NCBI GenBank assembly: GCA_033296885.1
Contig: MU863932.1
Coordinates: 124,001 to 188,000, forward strand
Reading direction: 5' to 3'
From: Triangularia verruculosa
Taxonomy: Eukaryota; Ascomycota; Sordariomycetes; Sordariales; Podosporaceae
DNA length: 64,000 nucleotides
Shown here: positions 37,907 through 49,100 of the stretch, piece after piece
Layout: each line of letters starts with the position of its first letter
Position numbering within the stretch: position 1 is the stretch's first letter
Program-made: the position numbers and the translations under genes
Notes under the pieces: generated by a model
Told to the model about the DNA's origin: nothing
Databases searched by the model: none
What the model saw: the letters and a program-made list of their open reading frames with translations, nothing else

Positions 37907-39761
37907 TCAGGAAGCTGCCGCACCAGCTGCGCGGCCAGCATCATCCTTGCTTGTCAAGCTGACCATGACGCGCTGGTTGCAAATATCAATGAACTGCTCA
38001 AACTTTTCGATGATTTTGTCCTTTTCCCGCAACTTGGTCTTCAACTCTTCGATTTCTTTCCTATTCTCCTCGGCCAATTTCTCGTACTCTTCTTTCGTCT
38101 TGGCCAGCTCGCGGCGGAGATCGGCCCTGATTCTTTCCTCTGCCGACGGATGAGGTTTGCTATAGATGGTCGCACTGTTCTCGGCCAGACCGGTGGCTAC
38201 CTTTTCCGGGTGTCGATTGATGGCAGCCCTGGCGTTGTAGATGTCGCGAGGGAGGAGCGGGACATGGGGGTTATGTTGCTGAAGAATTTCCAGCGTTTGG
38301 GTGACACCTACCCCTAGAGGGTCGAGTCAGTGGATAAACACGATATAGCAGATGGCAGAGGATGATACACATACCGCTCTCTTTCAAATTTTTTATGTCT
38401 TCAACCATCTTGCTATCCAGCTTCCTTGCTGCCGGGTGCAACAGTGGGCTCTCACTGGGGCCATGATTGTGCTGCAGGTGGACAGGGTCCGGGCGGTAAC
38501 GCACTGTCCATTGGGTTCTCTGCTCGATGGCGAAAAAGCCGAACTGGCAATCACATTTGCGAGACGTAGTCTTGCGCTTGCGGAGCTCGGGGCTCACTCG
38601 TTTTGGGGGCTTGCCCGCACGATCACACACGAACAGGACCTTTTTGAGCCCGGGGACCGTCTTCTTGGAACGACCGATGACAATAGCATAGCCGACAGAC
38701 GTGCAGTAAGTCAAGACGTGCTTGTGGACAGCCTCAAGAGTCGGAAAACTACCGCCTTCAGGAGGGGCAGACATCATTTGCCCCATTGGTTGACGCGGCA
38801 CAAACGGGGTGCCCTCAATCAGCTTGGGCTCCATTGACGTGTCACCCTCTGCTTCCTCCTGACCTCCCATCTCCATTTCATCGTCTTGGTTTCCTTGTAC
38901 CGGCTCGGTGGACTCGGGTTGTGGAGGGGTTGGTTGTTGTTGAACCGGTTGGACCTGCTGCACCTTCTGCACCTGTGGCACCGGCTGCACCTGGGTAATT
39001 TGTGGCTGAGAAGTAGGAAGAGCCGGATGGGGCGGAGGCTGGGGAGTAGACTGCTGCGAGTGGGACAGAATCGAGTTTCCGTTTTGCTGGGTGGGCTGCA
39101 CGGACTGCACGCTCTGGACCGGCTGCGTCAGAGACTGGTGGCTCAGAGACTGGGTCATGGACTGGGCCATTGGCGGCTGGCTCAATGGAGGTTGGCTCAA
39201 GGGCTGCTGCTGGATCTGTTGACTGATGGACTGGGGAGCCAAAGACTGTGAGCCCAACGATGGTTGACCGAGAGTCTGTTGGCTCAAGGGCTGCTGGGAC
39301 AGACTAGGTTGGCTGAGAGACTGGTGGCTCAACGACTGTTGGCTGAGCTGCTGCGGGTTCATGGGCTGGGTGTTGATGCTCTGAGAAGACATCGGCTGCT
39401 GGGCCATGGGCTGATGGTTCATGGCCTGCTGTAGGTAGCTAGGGGCAGGTTGCATCTGTCTCGAAGGGGGACCACGCTGGCGCGGGCCGGGCAGGGTGGG
39501 CGGCACCTGCGAGGGCTGTCGTGCGGCATTTTGAACGGTTTGTTGACTGTTGACCGAGGGAGGAGTGTAGGGGTAGACAGAATACTGGCTCGACGGGGCC
39601 GGTTGAGGCTGGTAGGCTTGAGACTGATATGGGGACGCGTGCTGCGATAACGATGGCGATGGTTTGTTGGGTGGGTTGTGTGTATGCGGTGGCGGAAAGG
39701 CTGCTCGTCTGATGCCACCGACGCTGTAGGAAAGACCGGGGTGACTATTTGTGGTGGACAT
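37907..39761 (-). CDS. Gln/Ser-rich protein with FAR1-type (Mutator transposase-like) zinc-finger domain and C-terminal coiled coil
   Basis: Probable DNA-binding protein that appears to derive from a Mutator-like (MULE) transposase. Exons are 38375-39761 and 37907-38307, joined across intron 38308-38374, giving 595 aa. Residues 1-330 are disordered and very rich in Gln, Pro and Ser, with 5-6 residue repeats such as QSLSQ and PSLSQ. Residues about 340-435 form a FAR1/WRKY-GCM1-type zinc-binding domain: CDRAG, then a basic segment, RKCDCQF and a terminal HNHG. A segment beginning VTQTLEILQQHNP and reaching RDIYNARAAINR resembles the linker that follows FAR1 in fungal MULE transposases. The expected DDE transposase core is absent. 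Instead residues about 515-580 form a Lys/Glu-rich coiled coil. The start at 39761 was preferred over an upstream in-frame ATG because the extra residues are hydrophobic and atypical. Confidence 0.82.
39115..39422 (-). repeat. Degenerate coding tandem repeat (Gln/Ser/Leu/Pro, period about 15 bp)
   Basis: Inside the FAR1-domain gene, about 100 codons consist of imperfect 5-6 residue units of the type P/Q-S/P-L-S-Q. The matching DNA shows recurring TGGCTCAA and CTGCTGG words. Such tracts behave as prion-like or activation-type disordered regions and can change length by slippage. Confidence 0.75.
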
Positions 39762-41138
39762 GTTCTCTCGAAAAAAAAGCCAGAAGCCCAGACAAGGAAA
39801 AAAAGTAAACTTTGGTATGCTGGGTCTCGACCCTCTCTGGCGTCCCGTCACCAAATCGTGGGCGGGCGTGTACCGAGCAGGGAGGTGTGGGCAACTGGAG
39901 ATGGATGGAGAAAGAGAGAGTACGGGGAAGTGTGTAAAAACCTCTCGACCGGGTGGTAGCAGAACCCGCAGAACCCATCACCCTGGGGCACTGTTTGGAT
40001 TCCATTATGGCACGGTGCGGGGATATGTTGTCCAACCCTGTCCAGCCAATCAGAGCCTCTATCATCTAGGCAGCGCCCCACGGCAGGCAGGGGATGTCCG
40101 AAAAAGAAGCAGCTCCACCAACAGGTGTCAGGTAAGACCGGCACATCCAATCCCAGCCGGAGCTAGAAACCCGCGGGGCAGGGCAATACGCGCACACCAG
40201 ACATTGGAGTTTTGGCCTGTATGTATGTCTTTGAGTTGTGAGCGGTTGGAGTAGCAGAAACCATGATCAAGGTGCTAGAGCCTCTACGGATGAATCTCAC
40301 CTTTTTTTTCTTTTTCTTCAGGCGATCAGTTCCTTTCAGGACACACCTCAGTCAGTGTTCGAACCTTTGGCGTGTGCAGGTGGGGCGTATTGGTGGTGGG
40401 GTTTCGAAAAGACACCCCTAGGGTAGGTGCGGTAGACACATCACGCAGATCTGCTTTCCATGCTCTCACCACTCAAGTTGAACCGCAACCCCGAAAGGTG
40501 GTATTTTCTCACCGATATAAAGTCGAGGATACGGTGGAGTGATGAGGACTGAATCTCCCATACGAGATCTTGGAGCTCAGGACGATATGTTTATTCTCAA
40601 CTACCTAATCTCACCCTCAGTTTTGACTCTGATCCATGACATCTGCACCCAGCCCTAAGGTGTCACTAAAAAAATGGTTACCTCGTACTTGATAAGCAGA
40701 CGTGACACCAGTCAACTCTATTTACTCCTTCCCTGAGATATACGGTCTCCCAGAATTGCTGCCCACTCAGGCATGTTATCCCTCTGCCCAGACCTCTCCT
40801 TTTCCGAACCACCATTATCCATCGGATGACTCGGGTCTCTCAACCCCATATCCAACAACCTTGGCCATACACACTGCAAGTACTGGTTTTATGCGTTGCT
40901 TCGGGAAACTGTGGACAAACACAGCCGAGATTGATGACCTGATCGCCTGCTTGCTGCATATTTTCTTGGTCTGTCGACATCTCTTGACAGGTTGCCAGCA
41001 AAAAAGTGTTGTGAACAGACTGATACAACGACAGTTTGTTTCATAAAGGCCGTTCTTCCGTCTGATCTCCCGTCTTCTGGTACTCCTCATGTTCTTCAGC
41101 CTCGTCCCCTTCGGCTTCTTCCTGTTCTCCATATATAT
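39762..41138. other. Intergenic between two minus-strand genes
   Basis: Likely promoter and leader of the FAR1-domain gene plus the 3' flank of the GCP4 gene. No supported ORF. TTCGAA-containing words near 40355 and 40400 resemble B-boxes, but no tRNA cloverleaf could be drawn. Confidence 0.45.
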
Positions 41139-43607
41139 TCAGCCCACCCTAACGACCAAAATGTTCCCCCCCACCACTTCCACGTCTCCTTCCCCAATCC
41201 CGTATGCACCATCTCCGCCAGCACCGCCAAACCAACTCCCAAAATCCAACTTCATCAGCAACCTACCCAACCCGCCCACACGTCGCGGCACATACTCCCC
41301 CTTCTCCCTCATGACCATCTCCATCTCCTCCCCTCCCTCACCCAGCACCACATCCTCCTGATCATGCCTCCCCTCCAGGCTCCTCAACTCCGCAATTAGT
41401 CCTTCGATACCCCTTTTCAGCTTTGTCTCCACCTCCCTCAACACTTCCTGGACATCCTTTTCCTCCTTGGCCAGATCCACAAATGCGTCCACTACCCCGA
41501 CGTCAGCTTCCAGATCGGCGGCCTGCCAGACTTGGTGTAGGCGGTTGACGCAGGCGACCAGCTGGTCAATCTGTACTAGCAGCTCGTAGAGGGGATCGGT
41601 GAATGTGGCGCGCGAGAGTAAAAGCAAGGATACGAGGGTGCGGAGGTAGTGTCGGTGGGCATGCGACAAGGTTTCGGGGTCATGGAGGCCCAGCGAGGAA
41701 GCGTTCGGTGGCGGCGACGAAGTATTCGACTCGTTAAGCCAAATATCGTCGTCGTTTGCCTCCTCTTGATTGTTATTGTTTGTCGGAGCTTGGGCAGGTG
41801 GCTTCGGAGCAAAAGGTCTGTTCATGTCGGTCTGCGATTGCGGGTGATAGTCATCTTTACCGGTGGTCAGCCACCTGTGGAATCCGTCTGACAGCCCGGC
41901 GACCACTTCTGTCTGCAGGTAGGCTTCTGTTTCGCCGAGGAAGAAGATAGCTGCGCTGGCGGTAGCCCAGGCGTTGCGGAGAATGTGGGATCTGGCAGTC
42001 TGTCGCTGTCTCAACAACAGAACTGTCTCTCTTCCACCCCTGGTGCTTCCTCTTGGTGGCCCAGGCGGCGCAGGATGATGTCTCCGTAGCGAGGTAATTT
42101 TCCACAAATCTGTTAATCGTATATGCGCTCGTCTCAACGACAGAAGGTATGAGTTGATCGCCGTGTATGTCTGCAAATCGGCCTGCGTCAAGAACAAATC
42201 CAAGGGTGACGGTATCTTCAACGTCAACACCACAGGCACTGAAAACAGCAGGTTGCGAAACGGAGTGTCAGCAATGGTCGCCAGCCCGCTCTCCACCGCC
42301 GCCGGCCCTGATGCACTCGGCACCCTCCTCTTCGCAATTGTCAATCTCAACAGCTCTCTCGCCAATTCCACGCCTTCATCTTCCTCGTCACCCGCGTCAT
42401 CATACTCTCCTTTCATACTCCCCATAGCCGCCCACGTCCGGCTCAGAACAGCCGCCACCTCCCCCTCCTTGACCGTCACATTCCCCATCTTATCTCGCTT
42501 CTCCCAAGACAGGTTCTCTGCCCTCTTCCATCGACTCCTAATCTTCTCGTCAGCCTGCTGCGTCAAGGCCATTGCAAACTCGCCCTTTCTCAATAAAAAG
42601 AAGTCTCTTAACAACCCCAGCGTCTCCACCACTTTAGTCAGTGGCAACAGCTTCTGCAGCGTCGTCCTGGACAGATACCTCCTGATATCCGCAATCGCCC
42701 GCCCAAAATTGGCCGCGTCCAGCGGGTGCTGCAGCTTCGCCAGTCGTTCCAGCTGGGTCGATAAATGCCCCTTTCCTCTCAGAGAATAATCACCCACGCT
42801 CTTGGCGCGAATCTGATTCAGACTCCTCCCGATGAACAACATGCTCGCCGCCGCGGCTGGCGTAACAAACCCAGGTAGCAAATACTCCTCAATCACCCAC
42901 TCCTCCTCCCATTTCGTTTCCTCCTCCTCCTGCTGTGATGTCATCCCTGTGTCCGCTGTCCCCTGTCCGGCCGTATGCCTGTCCGCCCTCCTGATAAAAA
43001 AGTCACCGTCACCCTTCTGAGGCAGCTGCCCGTACACGACCCACGCACCAACCTCCCGTAACCAAGTCCCCTCCGCCACTGCCAGCAACTCCCTCGCCAG
43101 ACCCTCCACCTCCTCATAACCAGTCTGCAGCTCCCGCCGCAGCAAGTCCATCAGCTTTGGCCCCGTGCACTGTTCCCTCCCCTGCTGGCCCATCATGTGC
43201 CCAGTGACCTCCTCCAAGAACTCCATCCGCCGCTTCCACTCGCCCACCACCAGACTCACGACCTGGGTCAGGGGCACAATGTTATAGGCCCCCACCATCT
43301 TCGAGTCTTTGGTTAGAATGTCACTTTCGATTTGAAGGAGGCATTGCTGAAAGGAACGGAGGTGCTGCGAGAGGATGGAAGAGGCCACGGAGCGGCAGAT
43401 AACTGACGGGTGGCTGGCGGAGATGAGGGTTGATTGGGACGCTATTGTGGTGTGGGCTGACGAGAGGTGGGCGAGGGGCTGGAGGAGGGAGGCTTCGCTT
43501 GGGCTGAGGTTGAGGGTGGCTGATAGGTCATCTTGGGAGAGGGTGGTGGCGGCACGGAGGAGAGGGGAGGGGTGTCCTGAAAGGGAGAGTAGGATTTCGT
43601 GGAGCAT
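41139..43607 (-). CDS. gcp4: Gamma-tubulin complex component 4 (GCP4 family)
   Basis: Spc97/Spc98-family subunit of the gamma-tubulin ring complex that nucleates microtubules at spindle pole bodies and septa. Single exon, 822 aa. The N-terminus MLHEILLSLSGHPSPL is characteristic of GCP4. The GRIP1 region follows, with VICRSVASSILSQHL and GAYNIVPLTQVVSLV. The linker region is Glu-rich. GRIP2 begins around YTAINSYLLSLRRAHIRLTD and continues to the C-terminal helices (HYLRTLVSLLLLSRATFTDP, LYELLVQIDQLVACVNRLHQ). A low-complexity Asn/Glu/Pro-rich insert lies between the GRIP2 halves, around residues 595-640. In filamentous ascomycetes GCP4-6 are usually non-essential accessory subunits that stabilise the ring. 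Proximity to the dynein gene, only 5 kb away, may be coincidental. Confidence 0.88.
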   Translation of the reverse strand: MLHEILLSLSGHPSPLLRAATTLSQDDLSATLNLSPSEASLLQPLAHLSSAHTTIASQSTLISASHPSVICRSVASSILSQHLRSFQQCLLQIESDILTKDSKMVGAYNIVPLTQVVSLVVGEWKRRMEFLEEVTGHMMGQQGREQCTGPKLMDLLRRELQTGYEEVEGLARELLAVAEGTWLREVGAWVVYGQLPQKGDGDFFIRRADRHTAGQGTADTGMTSQQEEEETKWEEEWVIEEYLLPGFVTPAAAASMLFIGRSLNQIRAKSVGDYSLRGKGHLSTQLERLAKLQHPLDAANFGRAIADIRRYLSRTTLQKLLPLTKVVETLGLLRDFFLLRKGEFAMALTQQADEKIRSRWKRAENLSWEKRDKMGNVTVKEGEVAAVLSRTWAAMGSMKGEYDDAGDEEDEGVELARELLRLTIAKRRVPSASGPAAVESGLATIADTPFRNLLFSVPVVLTLKIPSPLDLFLTQADLQTYTAINSYLLSLRRAHIRLTDLWKITSLRRHHPAPPGPPRGSTRGGRETVLLLRQRQTARSHILRNAWATASAAIFFLGETEAYLQTEVVAGLSDGFHRWLTTGKDDYHPQSQTDMNRPFAPKPPAQAPTNNNNQEEANDDDIWLNESNTSSPPPNASSLGLHDPETLSHAHRHYLRTLVSLLLLSRATFTDPLYELLVQIDQLVACVNRLHQVWQAADLEADVGVVDAFVDLAKEEKDVQEVLREVETKLKRGIEGLIAELRSLEGRHDQEDVVLGEGGEEMEMVMREKGEYVPRRVGGLGRLLMKLDFGSWFGGAGGDGAYGIGEGDVEVVGGNILVVRVG

Positions 43608-44474
43608 GATGGTGGTTGTTTGTTATCGGGTGAGGGGTGGCGTGAGTGAGGGTTGCGGTTTTGTGAGCTGAACATGAGATGTTTAGTGTCAGTGATTTAG
43701 AGAAAGCAAACAGTTGTGATTCGTACATTTCAGTCATACCCGGACCCTTCTCTTCAAGTTTGGTATGGTTGTCGTCTGTGTTCTCTCTCAGGGCTTGGAT
43801 AAATAATATGATTGTTCCAAAAAGTTCGAACCGGCAGCACATGGAGGTTTATTTGTCTGGCGGTGGGAAACTCGAACCGAAAGAAGTGAAAGTAAGAGAT
43901 TCTTCAATCTTTACGCAAACACACAATCTATCATAAAAAAACGAGCTTCGAATCCGTGAGTTTTTAAGAGTGGTAAAAACAAAAGAGCGATGCGATGCGA
44001 CTTCAAGATCTCGCTGCTGACTTGGTTGACGGTTGACGGTTTCGATTCAAACGGCTGATGCTAGTCAGAGTCGCACACTGGTTACCAAAACCCGTCCCAT
44101 TTCCTGAAGGGGCGGTAGGCGCTACTGGTTCTATGACAACCAGCCAGTTGCTTGTTCCTGCTACCAGTGCTGAAGGAAGACAACAGGCACCTTACCTGAA
44201 GCAAACGAGATGCCGTCAGTGTGGAACCTTGGGTGCTTGGACAATTCATAACGCGACTGCATTGGGAAAGACGCGACTTGATAAAAATGCAGGGGTTTGA
44301 CAATCACGTGATGCATTTATACTTCGTACCCCTGCCTGTTGCAAGTCGCATCTCATCCGAGTATCCCGTCAACATTAGTTTGAATTATCATATCAGCTGG
44401 TAAAAGGACACTCGGACTTGCTATGAAGGGAAAGGAAACCTGAATTCAACTGCCACTTATTACACCTCCCAAGA
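43608..44474. other. Intergenic, GCP4 promoter side
   Basis: No supported gene. It contains the GCP4 upstream region and the 3' flank of the senescence-domain gene. Several TTCGAA/TCGAACC words occur near 43825-43955, but no tRNA arms pair with them. Confidence 0.45.
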
Positions 44475-46195
44475 TCACCTGTACAGAGTCCCGTTACCAC
44501 CTGCCGGCTGCTTGCCCTCCGACACTGTCAACCCACTCAGCGACTGTGTATCTGGAGAGGACTTCCCCCCATTGTTATCAATGACAGCAACGCCGCCATC
44601 ACCCCCACCAACGACGATAGACTCGCCCTTGGACGTCTTTCCCACCACCATACCTTTGGCTACGCTCTTGATCAACGCCCTGCGTGAGACGCCCGTTACG
44701 TCAATGTAGACCAGGCCGACATTCTTGACGCCACCACCGATTGACCTGCTCACATCTCCTGCCTCGGGTCCCCACTTGTGCTGTACGACCGTTGTGGCAG
44801 CATCGGACGTCGATGCGAGCAGGTGACGCCCAGCCTGCTCAACACCGTCCATAACCGTGGAAAAGGCCATCATGCTCTTGTTCAAGATGCCAGGCTTGTA
44901 TGCCTCGAGCGGCTTGCCATCAGGACCATAGCCTTTGTGCCCAGTGGCCGTCTTTTTTCCATGCCCACCAAGCGTCGCTCCAACGTTCTGCGCAACCCTG
45001 CCAATTTGGCCTACCGTCTTGGCCGATAGGGTTGCCGCTCCGCCAGTGAAGGTGCCGATTCGACGGATGTGCGCCTTTGTGGTCGGTTTAAACGTCATCG
45101 GCTTCGCAGCAGGCTCGGTTCTCTTGGTGTAGTTGTCGGCCTGGCCTTGGAGGAGTTTGGCAACCATGTCGGAACCGGTGATAATAAGTCGCGAGGCGGC
45201 GTGTGCGTTTGAGACCAGGAATGAATTCTTATAAGCAGGATGCAGCTCTGCCTCCCACAGCTCAGGGGAGATGGGCGCCACCTGAATGTTCTGACCACCT
45301 TCGGCAGGAAGTGTGATCTCGACCGGATCTATAGCACCACTCAAGTTAGAAGGGCGTTTGCTTTACCATGCCGCACCGTTTGAGACTTGACTAACCTTTT
45401 GACCCAGGCTTCAAGTTGCTGGACTCGACAACCTGGAAGTTTTCCGCAAGCTCGCCGATCACGCTCCCGTCTTCTTCATCAACTAAGACGATCTGTCCTG
45501 GCGCGGTGGTAGTATTCGAAGGGCTCCCGCGTGCATAGGCTTCGCCGGGTTTGAAGTCTGCTGGGTTGTATGCAGGCAGCTGTTCACCCGTGGTGGCCGC
45601 CTTGAAGGCAGAACCCCCGCTGGCGACCTTTTGGTCGGCATCCTCCCACCACTGCTTGTCGCCTTTCCCGTCAATTTTGGGAGGAGGGGCCCGCTCGAGG
45701 AAAGCGGTGCATTGCGCCAAAATGGTCTCGAAGGTGTCAACGTCCTCCTGGATTCCCTTCCGGCTTTGCACGGAAGGAAACTCGATTCTGGTGAACGCGC
45801 CGCTATCGGGTCCCAAATCCCACCGGGGAATCAGGTAGCTGGTTGGTGGCTGGTGGTAGATTTGCGTTGTTGCTGGCAGCGGGAGGTCGAGCTCAGGGGG
45901 AAGGTGAAGATGAAGATAGAAGTCCTGCTCGGCGTTGGCTGTTTCGGGGTCGATTGAAGGATCGGCGAAGACGGAACTCGTAGGGACCATCAGCAGCGAC
46001 AAGGTCTGCGGCCCGGCTGGCGTGAGCGGTTGCTCCTTGCCATTGGCGATATGGTAGGCCTTGACGCCATTGATGGCATACAGCAGCTTTGGATCCTGTG
46101 GTTGGCGCATCATGTTAGGTGTTATTCTAGTGGTTTACCATGTCTGTCGATTGGCGAAATCGTGGCAGGGAGCTCACATTGTGTCCAGAAGCCAT
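44475..46195 (-). CDS. Senescence/spartin-domain protein
   Basis: Homologue of the spartin/plant senescence-domain family, which binds lipid droplets and takes part in lipid turnover. Exons are 46178-46195, 45396-46095 and 44475-45328, giving 523 aa. The first exon encodes only six residues (MASGHN) and is joined across intron 46096-46177 (GTGAGC donor, CCTAAC branch, CACAG acceptor) to a segment that reads DPKLLYAINGVKAYHI. The second intron is 45329-45395. The N-terminal half is a beta-rich domain of about 200 residues followed by a Pro/Lys-rich linker. The senescence domain occupies about 300-480. It is rich in small residues with repeated Gly, Ala and Lys, typical of amphipathic membrane-associating helices (for example KTVGQIGRVAQNVGATLGG). 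There is no signal peptide, which fits a cytosolic or lipid-droplet location. Confidence 0.85.
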
Positions 46196-49100
46196 GGTGT
46201 CGGATATCTTCTAATATGTCCCGATCTGATGATGCGGGGTGACTCTCTGCTGGTGTCGCACGGGAAAAGGGGGCGATGACGCTGCGACTCGTGCTTCTTT
46301 ATTTCACCGCCGAGCTGATGGAAGCACTCAAATACCGCTCGGGCAGAAGAAGGGTATAACAAGAATAACTCTGTCGCAATGGCACGATTTGACCACAAGG
46401 CGGGGTTAAATCACTTCTCACTTCCAGTTCCCGATCCAACGACAGTCTGGCGTCCAAAATAGCAACTGCAAGACACCAGCACCCCGCGCCAGAGAGGCCC
46501 CAGGCGCTTAAGCAGCTCTCGTGTGTGGAGCATGGGCGCGAGGCCTCTCAATGGTGCACCCAAGGTCGACGTCATTGGTTTGCCGCATAAAGTTAATGGG
46601 GACGCAGCCTGCCAGAGAGATGCCTCTTGCATCCGCCACTGACTGGACATATTCATGAAACAGGGAACAAAGCTGGGGGCTTCATGCTCTGGTTAGGTAG
46701 CTTTAAGTCTTTTTCTGATTTCCAGATAAAGTTACAGATGACGCATCGTTTCACCGTGTCAGCTGCAGGTTGGGGTCGCTTATGAAAGCCCGCCATGAGC
46801 CCCTCACGCCCCTGAGCTGGTCGCGATCGGTGGTTCTCCTCCGTCTCCCCGCTTCCACACATGTCGGTAGTCGGCAGCCCCAGATGTTCATCCAACTCAT
46901 CGTGGCCGACGGATGCAATGTCAGCTTCGGCCTCGCGTGTTCTCGCTGGTGTTTCCTTCTGAATGATCTGTACGGTGGTCCCCTGGCTATGTGTGCGGAG
47001 AAGGGGTGCAGTACTTTGGGATATCAATCTGTGAGTGGTTGATGGCGGGGCACACCCCGTCACACAAAGAGATCGAGGGTGTTTAGGTGACGAAGAGATC
47101 GTGTCCGTCCGAGACCGTGCGACTGGTGGAAGCAAGGTCCAGCAGGTTAGTATGGTATTGGATCTAATCAGAGTCCCGACCTCCTCTTTGGCGTTCAGGC
47201 TTTGCCTCGACTTTTCCCAGAACATCCAACAAGGAACCAGAGAATGGCGCGGTGTCGAGATACGGCCATCCAATATGGCAAGCAGCAGGATGAAGAAGCA
47301 AAATCATAAAAAGACCCTGGTCATCTGGGTGCCCGCAATTGAAACCGGTGAGGGTTCCAAGGAAAAAAAGTGTCGGGGGGCTACGACAACCTGGAACCTT
47401 CGCCCAGTCGAACCAGGCGCGTTTCCGCTGCCGAGTGGCTGCAGGCACTCCCGATTCGGCTTCCGTTCTGCGGCGGGTCCCCATCAGTTGCAGTTGCCGA
47501 CCTGCAGTGTTCTCCCGTCGTAGCAAGCGTGAATACCCAACAAACAGAAGCATTTACCGCCGAAATCAACGAGACCGGGCTGGCTTTCTTGCAGGGTTGT
47601 CGGTCTTGATTCCGTGCCATATCAGCCAACAGGGAAGCTTTCCGGCTTATCTATTGCTGTGCTGCGTATTAAGTTGCGTCTTGCTCTTCGGCCCATCTCC
47701 AGCTCCTTGTTGCATCTGCATGGCCACAGATCGCCCCTCTGCGGGCGTACCAAAAAGTCCTCTGTCTCACCGTCGTCGGAACACTGACCTGGTGAAAAGA
47801 CAGAGAGGACCAGCCTCGTCTTGTCAGCAGTTCCACCACAGCGGAGTTGCTGAGAGTCGGTCATGAGCGACCTCGGCGGTCCGCCCGCCTCAGCAGGTGA
47901 GTGTCCACATGCCGTTCGGCCCCAGAAGCGATGCCCAGATGCCGGCTGCTGCTGGGGAGAACGAGAATACGTGGGCCGTCTTGGGTACCAAATTTGTTCT
48001 GCAAAAGTTAGATTGATGATGGACCTAAACGAAAACGTTCCATACTCGGGTCAACCACTCACAAGACTCCATTGCTGTTCCGTCCCGTCCCTGAGTGGTC
48101 GACGCCGCCCATCCCTAGATGGATAGGTGTGAACAGCGGAAGCGGGGGGGTGTTTGCTTGCTTGAGATCCGTGCCAACCTAGGTGAAGGTAAAGGGCGCT
48201 AGCCCAAGGCCCCTCTTGCCGACGTCCCCTCCCTGTGGCCCGTGAGAAGCTTCCCTTCCCGAGCGAGGGGGATTCCATCTGGTGGTGTGCTGCCCGTTGG
48301 TCAATGCGCTCAGTGTCAAAAAAGAAAATCATTCTGATCAAAGCGGGAGATCGTTTCATACAAGGTGTTTACAGAACCTAGGAGATAAACAGATGCCGGT
48401 ATAGACGCCATGAAATGGTTGCAACCACCTTGGAAGCAAAGTTTGTCAGTCATCAAACTCTGTGATAAGTCAACTTCCAACGTGGGTGGCTGCCCAATGA
48501 ATCCTTCACTCAGCCAAGATGTACATATATCTATGTATGTGTGTGCGTGAAAACTGCGCGATATGGCAACCCGGGGAGATGCTGTCCGAGCCGTCCCCGG
48601 AAGGGCTGGCCACTGGCTCTTGGCTCGATGCTAGCTTCCCCGTTCCTCGATGGCAGATGGCACTCCAGCTTTCAGGGATTTGCCCATGGACCATCTATGA
48701 CAAGACAGCCTCTGTGACCTCGGTGGAATGCAAGTGCTCAAGTGCCGTCAAATAAAGACCGCAAGGGGACCACTTCTTTTTTTCCATCGCGTCTTTTCTT
48801 GGGATCCCCGTCCGTCCCACCACGTCCAGCAGCAACAGCCAGCCAGCCCAGAGAGAGATATCGAACCCAAACAAACCCCCGTCCGTTTTCGATCGATCCC
48901 CCAAACATCCCGTCCACTGCCGCCCCCGTCGAGCATCCGTACCTACCTAAACGCTACAATAAAAATCCCTGACCTGGAACTTGCCCTGTCCACCCTCGCT
49001 CTCGGAACTCGGAGCTGCTTCGCCTGGCACTGACGCACCCGACCCTGCCGACGCACTGTTGCTGCTTGTTGCCCGTGCTTGGTTTGATCTGTATCTGTAT

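Noticed and set aside
39115..39422. Possible CRISPR-like periodic repeat
   Set aside because: The repeats are in-frame degenerate codons of a Gln/Ser-rich protein without spacers, in a eukaryotic genome.
40340..40500. tRNA-like B-box words (GTTCGAACC) and a D-arm-like stretch on the minus strand
   Set aside because: No pairing acceptor, anticodon or T stems could be assembled around them.
43820..43960. Cluster of TCGAACC/TTCGAATCC words resembling tRNA T-loops
   Set aside because: The flanking five-base stems do not pair and no anticodon arm is present at the expected distance.
46653..47273. 206-codon minus-strand ORF in the 46-50 kb spacer
   Set aside because: No domain, signal peptide, splice partner or coding-like composition; plus-strand ORFs overlap the same DNA.
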